Assembly (NCBI GenBank): GCA_008711295.1
Contig: VUYV01000181.1
Location: 1,909,132 to 1,973,131 of the forward strand
Reading direction: 5' to 3'
Source: Anarhynchus alexandrinus
Lineage: Eukaryota > Chordata > Aves > Charadriiformes > Charadriidae
DNA length: 64,000 bases
Shown here piece after piece: positions 1-12,488 of this stretch; the stretch's first letter is position 1; each line of letters begins with the position of its first letter. The notes under the pieces are model-generated. The model worked only from the letters and a program-made list of their open reading frames with translations, made no database searches and was not told the origin of the DNA. The translations under genes were made by a program, and so were the position numbers.

Positions 1-3000
1 CTGAATGAGGATGCAGGACACAGAGAACAGGGGTGTAAACACCACTTACTTTGAGATCCCTATCTCAGCCTACTTTATGAAACTAATCTCTCTAGTCTTC
101 TTATATACTTTGTGAGGGAAAAAAACCATACTTCCAGAAAGTAAGAGAAGAAACTTAATTTAGATGCACTCTGCCTTCATTGACTCAATGGAGAAAGAAA
201 GTGATGGAGAGAGCCTCCTAAATAAGGTGTTATAAATAGCTGCAATCAACACATAGAAGAGACTCACTCGAGTAAGTGCCTGACCAGGGCAAGGTGTTGC
301 TCATCCAGCACAGTGAAAGCTGCCACGGGTTCTTTAATGAGCGCAAGTGGCTTCAGCTTTGGTTTTAGGTTTACTCCAAGCACAACACCAGTCCTCAAAC
401 TGTGCTGGGGCACGAGTTCAGGACAGGTCCATGAAGAACAGTGCTCCTCATTCAATCGTGTCCAGCTATTACTTTCTGTAATGCCTTGTTTTTCACTGAA
501 TTTTCCACATCCTAGAACAGGCCCATCCCTCAGCTTCTGAGCACTCAGAAGCTACTGAAACCCTAGCACGGTATGCGTGGATTCAGGTTTAAGAAAAATA
601 ATTTGATAGTCCTTTATTATGTTATCATATTATTACTACACTATTTTCCATAACTCTCTAGTAGATAGGGAGGGCTGTCAAAGGATGTACATAGAAAACA
701 GTGTCATACATAGCTTCTGAGAAGACTATGAAAAGGTCAGAAGCATGAACTGGCTGTTACATGGACATATGCTGTAATATTTTCTTGGACTCAGTGATCC
801 AGTAACACAGTTCAACAAAATCTGTCAGAACAATCCACAATGCCTTGCTCACTCTCAAAATCACTGCTTTCCCCTCCAGCTCCTCAACCTGACTGCTTGC
901 AGCTCCCTCCCCACCCTCCAAGCTTCCAAGGGATGATCTATTGAGCACTCAATAATCCTTCCTTTTTGGCTGAAACAAACAAAACAGATGGGAGATGGAG
1001 ATGAAACAAAGAACAAAAGTAGACAGCACAATCAAATACATTTCACTGCACTTAAATAGAGTTATAACTACAAGAAGTATTCTCCTAACACAGTTTCTCC
1101 AGGGAACGGCAAGGGCAGAGAAAGGAGGGCAAAATGCTATACAGTCATAAATGGAAAGGAGCAGCCTGTAAGACAATCTCTGCAAGTAGGCTCTACACTA
1201 TGGAAATTTTTAAGAAAAAAAAATAAAAATCTCTATTTCAAATTACAGCAGCGAGCCTGCTTCAGAACTCACTACTTTATCTACACCTCCTGGCTCTGAT
1301 TCTTCTATTCACTCCTTGAACTCCGAATCCTCCTTTCCTAGACCTCCCGTTGCCCTCCACAGAAGACCTCTGCCACCACTACCATCGCTACTCTGCCCTT
1401 GCCAAGGGCCCCCCGTTCAAAACCTGACTCTCAGCCCCACTGTGCGGGAACCTTCCCATTATCTGCCACGAGCCTGTGAAATGGGCCCTAAGTATGCTGC
1501 TGGAGGGGAGAGGAAGGTTTTATATACAGCAAAAAAGAAGTTAAAATGAATTAGATTATAGTCATATTAATTCAGGGCACCCACCCAATCCTTTCATTAG
1601 CTTGATTCTCCTGCTACTGGAGCAATCTATAAATGTTATAAGCTTTAAATGCTCTATGTACTTTAAGTTTCATAGGAGACTACTACTATTAACAGTTACA
1701 GAAGCTGGAAGGAAAGGGGGATGCTATACAGGGTTATATATGAGCCTGTCAAGGCCACGAATACACAATCTTATGCTAAACATTCCCAGAACTTGGGATG
1801 AGACTTCCAGATACTTCGCATCGAGCAGCTCCCAAGGTGACATCTAAGGCTACACTTCCAAGAGCGCTCAGGTCGCACCAGCAGCGTGTGAAGCCTTCCA
1901 CCTTTCTGGCCATTCGTTGCCTCAAAAGATGACGTTACATGACTGTGACCAGGTCCGAAACACTGAGCGATTCAGCCTAACCCTTTACCCTGCAGCCCAG
2001 ACAACCACAAGCGTGTGGTTAGCAAAAGAGTTCCTTGAACTTCTGAACTCTACTTTTTTCTCTTAGGTGGGGAATTAAGTGAACTTAGTCACACAGAGCT
2101 TCAGTCAGGGGTCTTTGAAGACGAGGAGCTGGCAGCGATAACACTTGGTGCGTATGTGTGGGGAGGCATTTTTTCCTCTTAGTCCTGAATACCACGTTCA
2201 GCTTCTCAATGAGAAAAAATCCAGGGATGAGGGCAGCAGCCTTCATATGGCGATGAAATCACTTCTTCCTAATCACCATTGGAGCCTCAGCAGCAGGAGA
2301 CCATCAGGTCACAACCTAATACCTTTTCCAGTCATAAATTTCTAGATATCTCCAGTAATAGGTCTGATCTCAGTTTACTGGAGCTGGGCTTTTTTTGTTC
2401 GTTTTTCTCAGAATAGCCTTATGGAAGAACAGCTGCTTTACAGGCAGTACCCCGAATTTATAGAGCTTTATCTCAGCCACTGACCGACCACTAAATTCCA
2501 TATTTACATCTATAGCCAAATAGGTAAACAAGTAAGTACAGTAATTTTAAAAGTCAAATCTCCATTAACTTTTATGTAACCGAAGATGAGATGAAAGCAC
2601 GCAGGCACCAAGCCTAGCGTCAGCACGCTTTCCAGGAACAGAACTATGCTGCTTTGCTACCTTCCATAAAGAGATCGGGACAAAATATTAATCAGTAATA
2701 GTTTCACTCCCTTTTTATAAATGAAGAGTAAACCCGATGTTTTCTCTCCTTACCACCAGCTGCGTTACCCCCAGTTGCCCGTTCTCAACCTTCCACCCGA
2801 ACAACAGAAAGTCTCAAAAAAACAGTTTCAGAATAGGACGCGTTTCGTAACCAAAACACACAACAGCAATAGGGGAAAAAAAACAGAAGCACTTGCTCAC
2901 AGTAATAGCTGTTTTCCTTTCCTCTTAAAGCAACACAATGAAGCAATTACCGTCCGCTATACTTCCAGGGCTGTTTCAGCCCAAGCCATTGGCTGGGCGG

Positions 3001-5337
3001 CTCGGAGGGGGCTGGAGGTGTGGCACAAGGGAAAGAAACAACTCCTACCAGATATGATTCACTAACAACAAAAACATCCCCATGGTACCTCTTACTTTTC
3101 ATAGGATGAGGACAGGTTTTCCACCAGCGGGGTTTTCCGATTAGAGGAATTTTTCTGTAATGGGATTGATGACATAGGTGTCGGTATGAAAATAGGAAGG
3201 ACCTCAAAGGTTACAGCTAAGCTGGAGTCTCCTTGTACCTGAACCGTTGCAGATTCTCAGAAAACTCCTTGTGGTCTCAGGAGGACGTACCATATGGGAA
3301 ACCCTTTAATTTACTTGAGAAAGGAGAACACTTTCATGGGTAATTATCTCTCTGGAATTACACTGAATGGAGAATGTGAATAAACATAGCACGGTCCTTG
3401 TTAGGCAGGCGGTGGTGTCTCGCACAAACACGCACCAGCTATTGCTGGACACATGGAATGGAGACCCAACAGATTAGGCCAAGGAACACCATATAAATTA
3501 GAAATAGATTAAAGAACATCATGTAAGTGTGTTCTGCCTCCAGGCATCAAATTATGTGAATCATCAGACCTGCTTTATACGTACATATTCTAAAACATGT
3601 TTTTAGTTCTGATGGCCTTTGGCACACAGCTTTGGTATGAGTGTGCCTGTACATTTGTATTTGTTTTAAAAGTATTAAAGGCAGAACTGGCAGCAACTTC
3701 TACATTTAGCTTGCTTGGCACTTTCTTTTAGAAAAGATTCTTTAAGTCTTTTTTTAGAAACTTAAAAAAATTATGAGACACCCGCTATAAAATTAAATTG
3801 AAGGACAGGCAGGTGGGAGAGAAATACTATTACCATTTTTCACCATGTCAGCAGGCACTAATAGTTCAACGCTTTGCACTATAACGCATGAGCTTTCGTA
3901 ATTGTCTCACAGAGATGAAAGTCTGATGAGCCAGAGCTAAGGTTAGGGGCGTCTGAGATTTCTGTCTGCCATCCTGCAGAAGTTTTCCTAATATCCAGGT
4001 TGTTGTGCCTCGGGAGGGAGTCTGATGCTGCAACACTGAATGCAGTTAAAGGTTGTGTTGGTCCGGCAAACGATTAAATTACTGCAGAATATATTTCAAG
4101 CAGTATTTCAATAGGAGGTTGGAATGTTTCGGCGACTTTGACTCACGCGTGCTCCTCGCGGCTCCCAGTGAGTTCAATCAGAGATGTCAGTGGTCTTACA
4201 GCCAGACTTCTTTTAACCATCAGCCAGTGGGTAGCATTCCTGTAAACAATTAAGCAGACGATTTCTTCTACCCCACAGCTGTGCTACCACAGCAAGTGGA
4301 ATGATCACTTTACACCCAAAATGTGCTTTGGATGAATAAACAAAGAGAAGCGTGAAACTAAGACACAAAGCATTAATAATGGCTGACTTTTTTTTTAAAT
4401 AGATAACAGAATAATGTAAAAAAGCATAAACAATAATTTAATTGCCCTTTCAAATCTGCCGTAGGATAAAGATCTATTAATACCAGATTTCTAGTAATAG
4501 ATAAAACCAGACCTAGATAGAATAATTCATAAAAGAGAAACAATACCCATGACATTGGCAGGAATAGTCCATGCTGTCAAAAAATGGCAGGAAAATTCAT
4601 AAAACTGCTAGAATAAAATAGCTGATGAACTTTTATCTTATAAAAATATAAAGAAATATAGGAAAATATACTAACATACAAAATTTCAAACTACAAAATG
4701 CCATTGCATGCCAACATTTATTTTCTATGCCATCTGAAATTGCTTGCAAACTTTGCGTACCGAGGAGTATGAAAGCAGAGGAAATGGGAAAACATTTTCT
4801 TACTTTTTTCCTTTCTCCAAATCTCATAATTTTGACAGTATTTAGAAGAATGAGAAATTTCCATCACCTCAGTCCATCAATTACACATCAGTCGGTGTAG
4901 CCTAAACTTGACATTTATCATCTGTGGATATTCCACCCCAAAACTGATTTGAAAGACCTAAAAGATTCTTGTGCAAATGCCTAGGAATGTCTTTTATACA
5001 CTTATTACTGCAAATGGTACCTTATCCGAGCAGTAAGAATCACACCTGCCTGCCACAAACACGTAAGAGCACATCACCTGCTAATGCCATACTGACATGT
5101 AGCAACACGCAGCGCCGTCTTAAAAGATCTGCTGATTCATTGATGCTTATGCTTTCACTTCAATAGCAAATATCTGGTTTTGTCTCAAATAAACACATGC
5201 AAATAAAGCCACCCTTTATGTCAATAAATTATGGTTTGTGTACTTCATTTTCATGCCAATGGGAAAGATGTTGTAAGAAAAGTAGTTCGAGGATGGTCAA
5301 AGAGAATAGCAATTAATCTGCCAGAAAGAGTTATGGT
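1..5337. other. Unique non-coding DNA, no gene recognised
   Basis: AT-rich sequence with no recognisable exon, repeat family or RNA gene. The longest open frame is 114 codons (2721-3065, plus strand). It has no recognisable motif and a composition typical of chance frames. Short A and T runs are scattered through the stretch but no microsatellite of note. It reads as intron or intergenic DNA. Confidence 0.6.
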
Positions 5338-5430
5338 AAATATTATTATTATGATTATTAATGATTTGTAAAGCGCTGTAAATCTCCATGACAGTAATTA
5401 TGATGCTTTGTATATATAAATTTGGCATTC
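5338..5430 (-). repeat. MIR-like ancient SINE fragment
   Basis: The stretch starts with an ATT/TTA-rich run. It continues with TTTGTAAAGCGCTGTAAATC and ends near a TGCTTTGTATATATAAAT segment. Read on the minus strand this follows the order of the MIR-type core: a variant of the tRNA-like and core sequence AAAGCGCTTTACAAA, then a TTAAT stretch and an ATTATTATT run. Seen: the order of these blocks. Known: MIR-type SINEs were active in early amniotes and survive only as degraded copies. Inferred: family membership. The boundaries are approximate. Confidence 0.45.
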
Positions 5431-7268
5431 TGCATATACAAGCACTTGGGTTTGAACTCTTCCTAGATCATTAGGAAATTAGAGGTCATATCATCGGTCA
5501 CTTGAAAAGTAATTTCCTGCAGATTTTCAGGCGATTCTCAGATTTATCCTCACTGTAAAAAAGGTACTAATGATTTCTCCCCAGGCAAACAAGCCCACGG
5601 GGAGGTTGCGATTAACAGCCTTTTAAGTAGAGCGACCCAGTGCTGCAGAAGACACAGTCTGGAACCCCTTTTGCGTCATCTGCAAGGAAAACCAGGGTGG
5701 TATGGCCTGCCGGGGACGAGGAGGTGGCAGGCTGAAGGCCCATGTTCTACATATGTTGGTAGAGTTTCCAAAGATAAACTGAATCTGTGGAAAGCATCAA
5801 TCTTCAGGGGCCTCCTCTAGGCTATGTGTCACTTAATGTATTGAGAAAGGCAGTGGGATTGAAATGATCTGCCGTTCTCATGCTAATCCTCCACGTGGGG
5901 GAACTTCTCCAAGAGAGGGGTCTGCTTCTTCCCAGCTCCCTTTCCCAAGACTAAGACTCAGATCTTTGGAAATCCGTGATTCCAGGTAGGGGATTCCCAC
6001 AAAGCACAGCTCGCTGTTAAGAGAGGAAGGAGGCAGCTTCCTATCTCCTCGTGCAGGGAATCGATAACCTTCCTGCTGGCAGTGGTTCAGCTGCGCTTGG
6101 TGCTCTGCCCTCTTTCTCAGGAGATTCCTCCTCTGGTGATAAGCAAAAAGGACATTACAAGTCAACTCCATCGAAGATTAAACCCGAGCGTCCTCTGCTC
6201 AGCTAAATAAGCAGTTTCTGCAGTCTAAGTGCCAGACAGAAATAATTCCCCTATTCCATCTCTCCTACTAGAACGTCCCACCTTTCATCCCGGCCGGGAG
6301 CACCCGTGGGAGCAGCTGGGGGTGCGCGGGGGGAAGGTACAATTAGCAAATGCACAAGAGAGCACAGCGCCTGTAAGGGACGGTGCACTCACCGCCGCGG
6401 CTGAGGGCAGCGCCTGCAGGCAAGGCAGCAGCGCTGGTGTCGAAACCCACTGCTCAACGCTGGCTAAACAGGGAGTGCCCGAGCGAGCTGGGCTCTGACA
6501 TGATTTCTCTATCAAAAAAATAAAAATAAAATAAAATAAAACCATTGGGAGTACTTCATCCACTCTATTATGACTGAGTTCAATAGCCTTGCGATTCCAA
6601 GCTTTGGAGTGATGGCTTTATGAGAACATCAAAAGCAGTGAGCCTGACCAACCCTCCTGGATACACGCACGCTTCTCCTACAAGGAGCCGCAGGCGGCTG
6701 CAGGCAGCATCCATTGGGAGCTTCCCAAAAGAGAACCCTCTCTGAATTATGAGCGGGCCCACACACGCACACACTCAACTTCACAGTCCATTGCTTTCCC
6801 AGGAGCGGAGTCTGTGCTGTCTGCACCAAGGCAATATATCTCTTTATGGCCTGCCAGTGACTTTACAGAGAGATAAACAAAGCTTTTAAATCAAAAGGAG
6901 ACGGAGCAGAGGAAAAAGTTTGGCACCCCAGAACACATGCCGCTATTTATTTTTTAACCCTTCGTGACAAACAGGAAAGCGAGGAGTTTCTTACGCAGGA
7001 TATGCCAACCAACGACCAAGGGAGAAATGGGAAACCCAAAGCTGGAAATTTAAAGGTTTCTCCTAAATTTATGGCAGAATTTCTGTTCAGTGGGCTGCAT
7101 TCATTTAAAATAATCTGAGCAACGGACATGGCATGAACTGAGCTGTAGGACACAGCACTGAATTGAGCTGTATAATAAGTGGACTTAAAGTAGAACAGCC
7201 TGAATTTGCTGTTAACCAAAGATGTGATGGAAGGCTCTCTTTGTCTCACCTATGTTGACTGTAGATTT
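5431..7268. other. Unique non-coding DNA with a short TAAAA repeat
   Basis: No gene was recognised. A moderately GC-rich patch at 6280-6470 contains several CpGs but is too short to call an island. It is followed at 6514-6541 by an imperfect (TAAAA)n simple repeat. Open frames here (up to about 100 codons) show no known domain. Confidence 0.55.
6514..6541 (+). repeat. (TAAAA)n simple repeat
   Basis: A run of seven A residues followed by TAAAAATAAAATAAAATAAA. It could be the decayed A-rich tail of a retroposed sequence, but no element was recognised immediately upstream on the plus strand. Confidence 0.7.
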
Positions 7269-7288
7269 GGGGGGGGGAGGGGAGGGGG
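7269..7288 (+). other. G-quadruplex candidate
   Basis: Nine G, A, four G, A, five G without interruption. Because the nine-G run can supply two tracts, the stretch meets the four-tract rule with single-nucleotide loops, which is the most stable G4 geometry. There is no gene context to suggest a role. Confidence 0.5.
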
Positions 7289-9636
7289 CAAGGAGGAACA
7301 TCTACTTCTAGTGCACAGCATCAAGAATGAGATCCTCATCAAGGTCAGAGTCTAGGGAGGCTCTGTGATGTAAATAACAGCAGCTCAGAACAACTTGTGA
7401 TTAGTTGGTATTATTTTGGTACTACCAAACCATCACATATTGTCCTGAGCTGCTTTTCAACTGCAGAGTCTTTTGGGACAGGCAATAGCAAGTAGGACTG
7501 TAGCGCCATCAATGACTGGATTTAATCATTTTAGAGTTGAGTGGAAAGCTGAAATTTTCAAAGGAACAAAAATCCAGAGCTATTATGACTTGGAAAACCT
7601 CAAGAGGACCCAAAGCATTCTGGTGACTCATTTCTTCAAAGTTTCACCATAACCCTGGCACACAACCTATTTCACGGGTCTGGGACATGGTTTGGTGGTC
7701 TTGGGAGAACGTCTAAATCCATCAAACACCACCCCTCCCTCTTCATACAGAGACTCTGAAAACTCCTTCACCTTTTCACTGAAAGTGAGTATGTTTGAGG
7801 TTTCATTTCATTCCCTCCTAGAAAACTTCTGTCTGCAAAGACAAAAACTCCACTCGTATCCCAAGAAGAACTAGCCCAAATATTGCCCAGCAGCTACTGC
7901 TGTATAAAAGTGAAAAGAAAGCTTGAGGGGACAGATTTCACAGAACCTGGTCATTCAACTTCAGGGAAAAAAAAAAAAAAAAAGAGGGTGAAGGCTCAGG
8001 GGTACCCACTCACTCATGTAAGCCAGGATCTGCTGTTTTTCATACCCACCAGACCAAGCCAGGTGCTTTCAGATGTGTGCACAAACTGTCTGAAAAGCCA
8101 CCAACTTGTACGTGCAAAAAGGTTACCTGTGTGAACACGGACAGGACAGTTCTTCATCTTCAGCTCCCTGTCTGCAGCTAAGAAGTCTTCTGTTCACAAG
8201 AGAGGATATTTTCTAAGAAGGCAGGTGCTTTCACTAAAACTCTAGCCCATCCTAACCAATCTCATGTCCACCTTCCCAAATCCTGGTCCAAGCCATGCTG
8301 CTATCATAAAAGGCTTTCTTCAGGGCAGGTTCTTGCATAACGTGATTTGCAAAATTCAGAACTAGAATGGGGATGAAGCTGCAAATCCTCTCCCCCCCCA
8401 CCCCCCCAGGCTGCTGAGAGCTTTCCTTCACTCCCACTGCACAGCAGCTTCGGTAGGACCATTCCCGATTAGACCTATGTAAAATTGGAGGCCAGAAGCC
8501 CAAACTCAGTTCAAAGTAAAAGAGAGTCTCCCTTCTGGCCATGACCACAAATCTCACCAGAGCAACCCCAGCACCACAGCGCAAAAAGCTGCTTTTCCAT
8601 ATTTCCAGCTGCTTTCACTATTCTTTTCACCCCAAAATCGGAGTGCATAAAAGCAATTCCATATTCTTCTGATATTTTTAAAAAATTATTATTTCTAGCA
8701 TTTTCGGGTGGTTTTTTTCTCTGTGATCACAGCTGAACTTCCTACGGGCCCAGAGGGAGCAGAAAGCAATAACTTTAAATGGCCTCGTAGATGCAGCCAT
8801 GGCCTCAAGCCAGCACTAATTTCCAATCTTGTTATGCTGAAGAAAGAGGGTGAAGAAAAAAAAAAAAAGAAGGAAAAAAAAAGGAAAAGAGGAAGAATGG
8901 AAACCAGAAAAACCAGAAATATCCCTTAATGCTAGTGAGAATTGGAAAGTCCTGTTGGTGGTTTCAGCGACAGGTTTAAGTTTCTATTAAAAAAAGAAGA
9001 AGAATTTGGAGTATCTGTTTAAAATGAGAGTGAATATTTTTCCTTAGACACAGAACATCCTTGTGACATTCAGGTCTCTGCGTACTGCAGGCAGGATGGA
9101 ATTTTACTGACCAAATAAAGCATCGTCACTACTTGAGTACAGCAAACATTTGTAAAAACATATTAAACATGTCATAAATTAACTGAATTTGGGAGCCTGT
9201 AAACACTCACTTGAACTTACAGTTCTTTGATTTCACCAGCACATCCAGATATCTGGATACCCAGAGGATCCCAAATTCATCCCTTAACCTGCTAAGGCAT
9301 TAGCTTTTTAACTCCTTTTGCATTTTCTAAACTCCTTTGGGCCTATTTAGTCTACTCACCATCCCCTTCCCTGACAGGGGATGAAAATTAAGAGCACTGG
9401 GGAAAAGGTAACATTCTACAACACCTTCCCAAAAAGCTCTCACTTTCCAAACTCAGACTTTTACCACTATTGGGGAAAAAATACATTTAGAGCAAGCGCT
9501 AGTCAAGACAAAGTAAAACTTTATATCGCATAAGGAGCAGATGCGAATCAAAATAAAACTCCAAAAGGAATTTAGCAAGGAAGTATGGAGTTACCCACAT
9601 AGATATTTGGCCAAGAAAATGGAGATACTCTTGTAG
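7289..9636. other. Unique non-coding DNA with homopolymer and purine tracts
   Basis: No exon was recognised. The stretch contains a 17-nt A run (7967-7983), a C8-A-C7 run (8392-8407; G-rich on the minus strand) and a 45-nt uninterrupted purine tract (8852-8896). The open frames around the A runs encode low-complexity lysine-rich or arginine-rich peptides and are not credible genes. Confidence 0.55.
8852..8896 (+). repeat. 45-nt homopurine tract
   Basis: Only A and G occur over 45 bases, with poly-A cores separated by GAAGG and GAGG blocks. Tracts of this length can form triplex (H-DNA) structures. In vertebrate genomes they are usually neutral simple-sequence DNA. Confidence 0.7.
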
Positions 9637-10060
9637 AGAGCGCTGTGACCACAGCCTCCGAGAGCCGCGGCGCCGGGCCGGCAGCAGCGCCGTGCTCGGT
9701 CCCTATCCCCGCCAAAGCAGCCGCGGGTCTGGAGCACAACCTGCAGACTGGCGGAGAGGAGAAGCACCATCTCCTTACAAACTGGTCTCTCCTACAGTTC
9801 GGTGACGCTGAGCTCCTTGGGTGAGGACGGCCGCACTGCACAGTAACACCCCGCCGGCGCAAGGTGACGGGACTGCTAAATGCTGGCAGTATTCTAAATT
9901 TGCCTTTTCGCCACTGCGTTGCCTCCCCTCTACCTGCAGCGCACCTTCAGCCTTTCCCTCCAGCAGCACCGCCCCGGTGGAGTCAGCTTGCGGCCCCGCT
10001 CGCCTTCTGACCAGGATTTCTGTGCGCGAGCGGAAGGCAGGGCTGAAGGGAAACAAGAGT
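9637..10060. promoter_or_regulatory. Small CpG-rich patch
   Basis: About 22 CpG dinucleotides were counted by hand in the first 230 bp (9637-9870), including GCCGCGGCGCCGGGCCGGC. Density falls over the next 190 bp. The flanks are AT-rich and CpG-poor. Undepleted CpG in vertebrate DNA usually marks an unmethylated promoter or enhancer. No exon, TATA box or convincing splice donor was recognised nearby, so a promoter role is inference only. The 60-96 codon frames inside it are expected from GC-rich sequence. Confidence 0.35.
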
Positions 10061-12458
10061 TAGAGTTCAGCATAATGCTACAAATACAGCACAGAGTTAA
10101 ACCTAAACGGAGGAGGTCTGGCAGGTAATCCAGAGTTGGTCCAAAGGGAGTTACACAAAGAAGCGTAATATGCCCAAAGGTGTGAGGAACTGCAGAGTAT
10201 AAAAATTAACAACTCATTCTATAATATCAAGTAAGGGACAAGGAAAAGAGATCCTCCGTCCTTGCACTTTGGTTCCTTTCTGTCCTGCGTTCAGGCTTTC
10301 CAAATTCACTAGAGAGGCCCTGACAATAAATGTCGTTTTGTTGTGAGGTCGCACGTCTTGCATTGCCCGGAAAAGGCAGCAAGCCGCATTGTCTCCTCTT
10401 CGTCTCAATAATTAGTCTTCAAGGCTGCCAGGCATTTTACTGCCGTAGGTGATGCAAAGCTGAATCGCGATTCCTAAATCAGAGCCATCAGACCCAAAGC
10501 TCAACTGCAGATGAAACAGCCACTGGTAGATTCCCCAAAGGAACTAAAGCCAAGGAAAATGCCGCTACTGCTTTTAGTGCAGCATCTGCCTCTGGGCAGT
10601 CCTGGGGAGCACTGGATAGAGACCCCAACAGCAAAGCAGTAAAACATGGTCAGAAATAACCACAGCAGGAGCTCCTTGGAACAGAGCTGTAGGGCTGAGG
10701 GGACAATGAATGTTGGGTGACAAAGTGCATCTTCATTGTCAAAGAGACAGAAGCGTCAATCCACCCGCCGTTTCAAGTCCTCAATAGGAGAGCAATTTCC
10801 AGGCATCTCACTCCTATTGATTTCTCACTGATCTGAATTGGAATTAGTGCCCAGACAGCAGTCAGAGAATCACTTACGGAGTCCCTTAAGCTCTGAAGTA
10901 CATAAGGAACACCGAAAAACAGGGCGATAGAAATATCTCAGGTGCCCGGTTCCCTTCTGAAATTGGACTTTGTTTGCCTGTTTTCTTTGTTCTTGACCTA
11001 TTTGACAGAGGAAAACAACTAAAAATCTGGGCCGGCGTGCCCAAACCTCCCACAGAGACACCCCGCTCGCCCTGAACCCTCTGCACACACAGAGCCACTG
11101 CCACACGCACGGCCACAGCGCAGCAGCAGCGTTTCTCTTTCACGGCAGCAGACCCAAGGCAGCATTTGAACGTGTGGCCCGAGGACCAGATGTTGCCTCC
11201 TAACGTGCACATGCATCTTTTCCCTCCGAATGCCGATTGCTCCTCTTGGTCTGACGCCAAAGATCCCCTCACGAGACACACACCCCCCCTCCCCTGTTTT
11301 TTCACCTCCCTGCACTGGGGTAAGTTGGGAGTAATTTTTTTAACATCAGAATTGCCTGGGTACAATTGTAAGTAAATCCAGCTCAGTATGCCAAAATGAA
11401 CTGCAGGTTTAAAAGAAATAAAAAATAAAACACCCAAACAACAAAAACAGTCATAATTTCTCAGCATTTTATATCAGCTGTGGGCCTATGCAGAAACTGA
11501 GGCAATTTGGTCAAAAAACCAGATGTTAACTGAGGAGACGCATCCTGCACTGCAGGTCCTTGGCAGTAACGAACAAGCTGTGCTAAGAGTTTTGCGCATC
11601 TAAATTGCCTTTAGAGGAAAATCGTCCCTGAGAGCGAAGACTGGAAGGTATTTGGGGTAGGGACCAACTCAGTCGCTCTTTGTATAGGATGCCAACGTCC
11701 AGACATGCAATTCCTAATTGCTAACAAAGCCAAAAAATTGTTGTCAGGGAAGATGACACTGTAGAGAGAATGTACGCAGGAGGATTGGGGTTCTGTAGGT
11801 GCCATTCCCAGTCCTGGCAGGCACCCCTTAAAATCACCTGAACGCTTTGAAGAGGCTGTTTCTGCATCTATGAAGTGGAGTCTCATCAGATGGCCTCGCT
11901 CCACCAGAAAGCTTGTGAGCCTCTTGCTTCGAATGCGCTTTGAGATCCCCAAGTGAAGGTGCTCAGTAAGAACAGACAGACAAGAAGACGAACTAGTGAC
12001 CACCCGCCTTTAAGCTTCTGTTTGAAAAACAACGGTGAGAAACACAAGAGACGCTGCCATGCAAATAAAAGGGAAGGAGCAGAGCCCATCTACCACGAAG
12101 CCCAGTTCAACCAGAAGCTCACCTTGAGGGCAGCAGTGCTTCTGGGGGAGACCCCTCTTTGTTTTTTTGGGGAAGTGCCTGCACAGGTCTGTATTTTGCC
12201 AGGTTGATCTGAGGCCAGTGAGGAAAATGGTAATTGTTTCTTTTATTTTTCATCTCTCCCCTCCATCTCCTCCCTAACAACTTCGGCTGCAGCCACATTC
12301 TATTTTTTCCCCTTACAATTGTTTCAATAGATTCTTTATGGTTTATGGGTTGGTTTTTGGTGTTGGTTTTTCCCCCCCCTTAAACTGAAGCCTGAAATAT
12401 GCTCTGAATTAAGAAAAAACTCCATGTCACTGGGGATTGGACTGCTGCTGAACTGTTC
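10061..12458. other. Unique non-coding DNA
   Basis: No gene was recognised. The minus-strand open frame of 193 codons at 10886-11467 is the longest here. It has a cysteine- and arginine-rich composition, no domain and overlapping open frames on both strands, which suggests chance. A T-rich stretch with a C8 run lies at 12330-12380. Confidence 0.5.
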
Positions 12459-12488
12459 CGTGTGTGCGTGTGTGTGTGCGCGCGCACA
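12459..12488. repeat. 30-bp alternating pyrimidine-purine tract (Z-DNA candidate)
   Basis: CGTGTGTGCG, TGTGTGTGCG, then CGCGCACA: every base from 12459 to 12488 alternates pyrimidine and purine without a break. The GC-alternating core (CGCGCGC) is flanked by TG/CA dinucleotides. Alternating CG and TG runs of this length are the classical sequence requirement for B-to-Z transition under negative supercoiling. Confidence 0.75.

Noticed and set aside
10886..11467. 193-codon minus-strand open frame
   Set aside because: No family resemblance; another frame on the same strand and one on the opposite strand are also open.
11485..11510. AAACTGAGGCAATTTGG, possible MIR tail
   Set aside because: Only a short word matches and neighbouring sequence does not follow the consensus.
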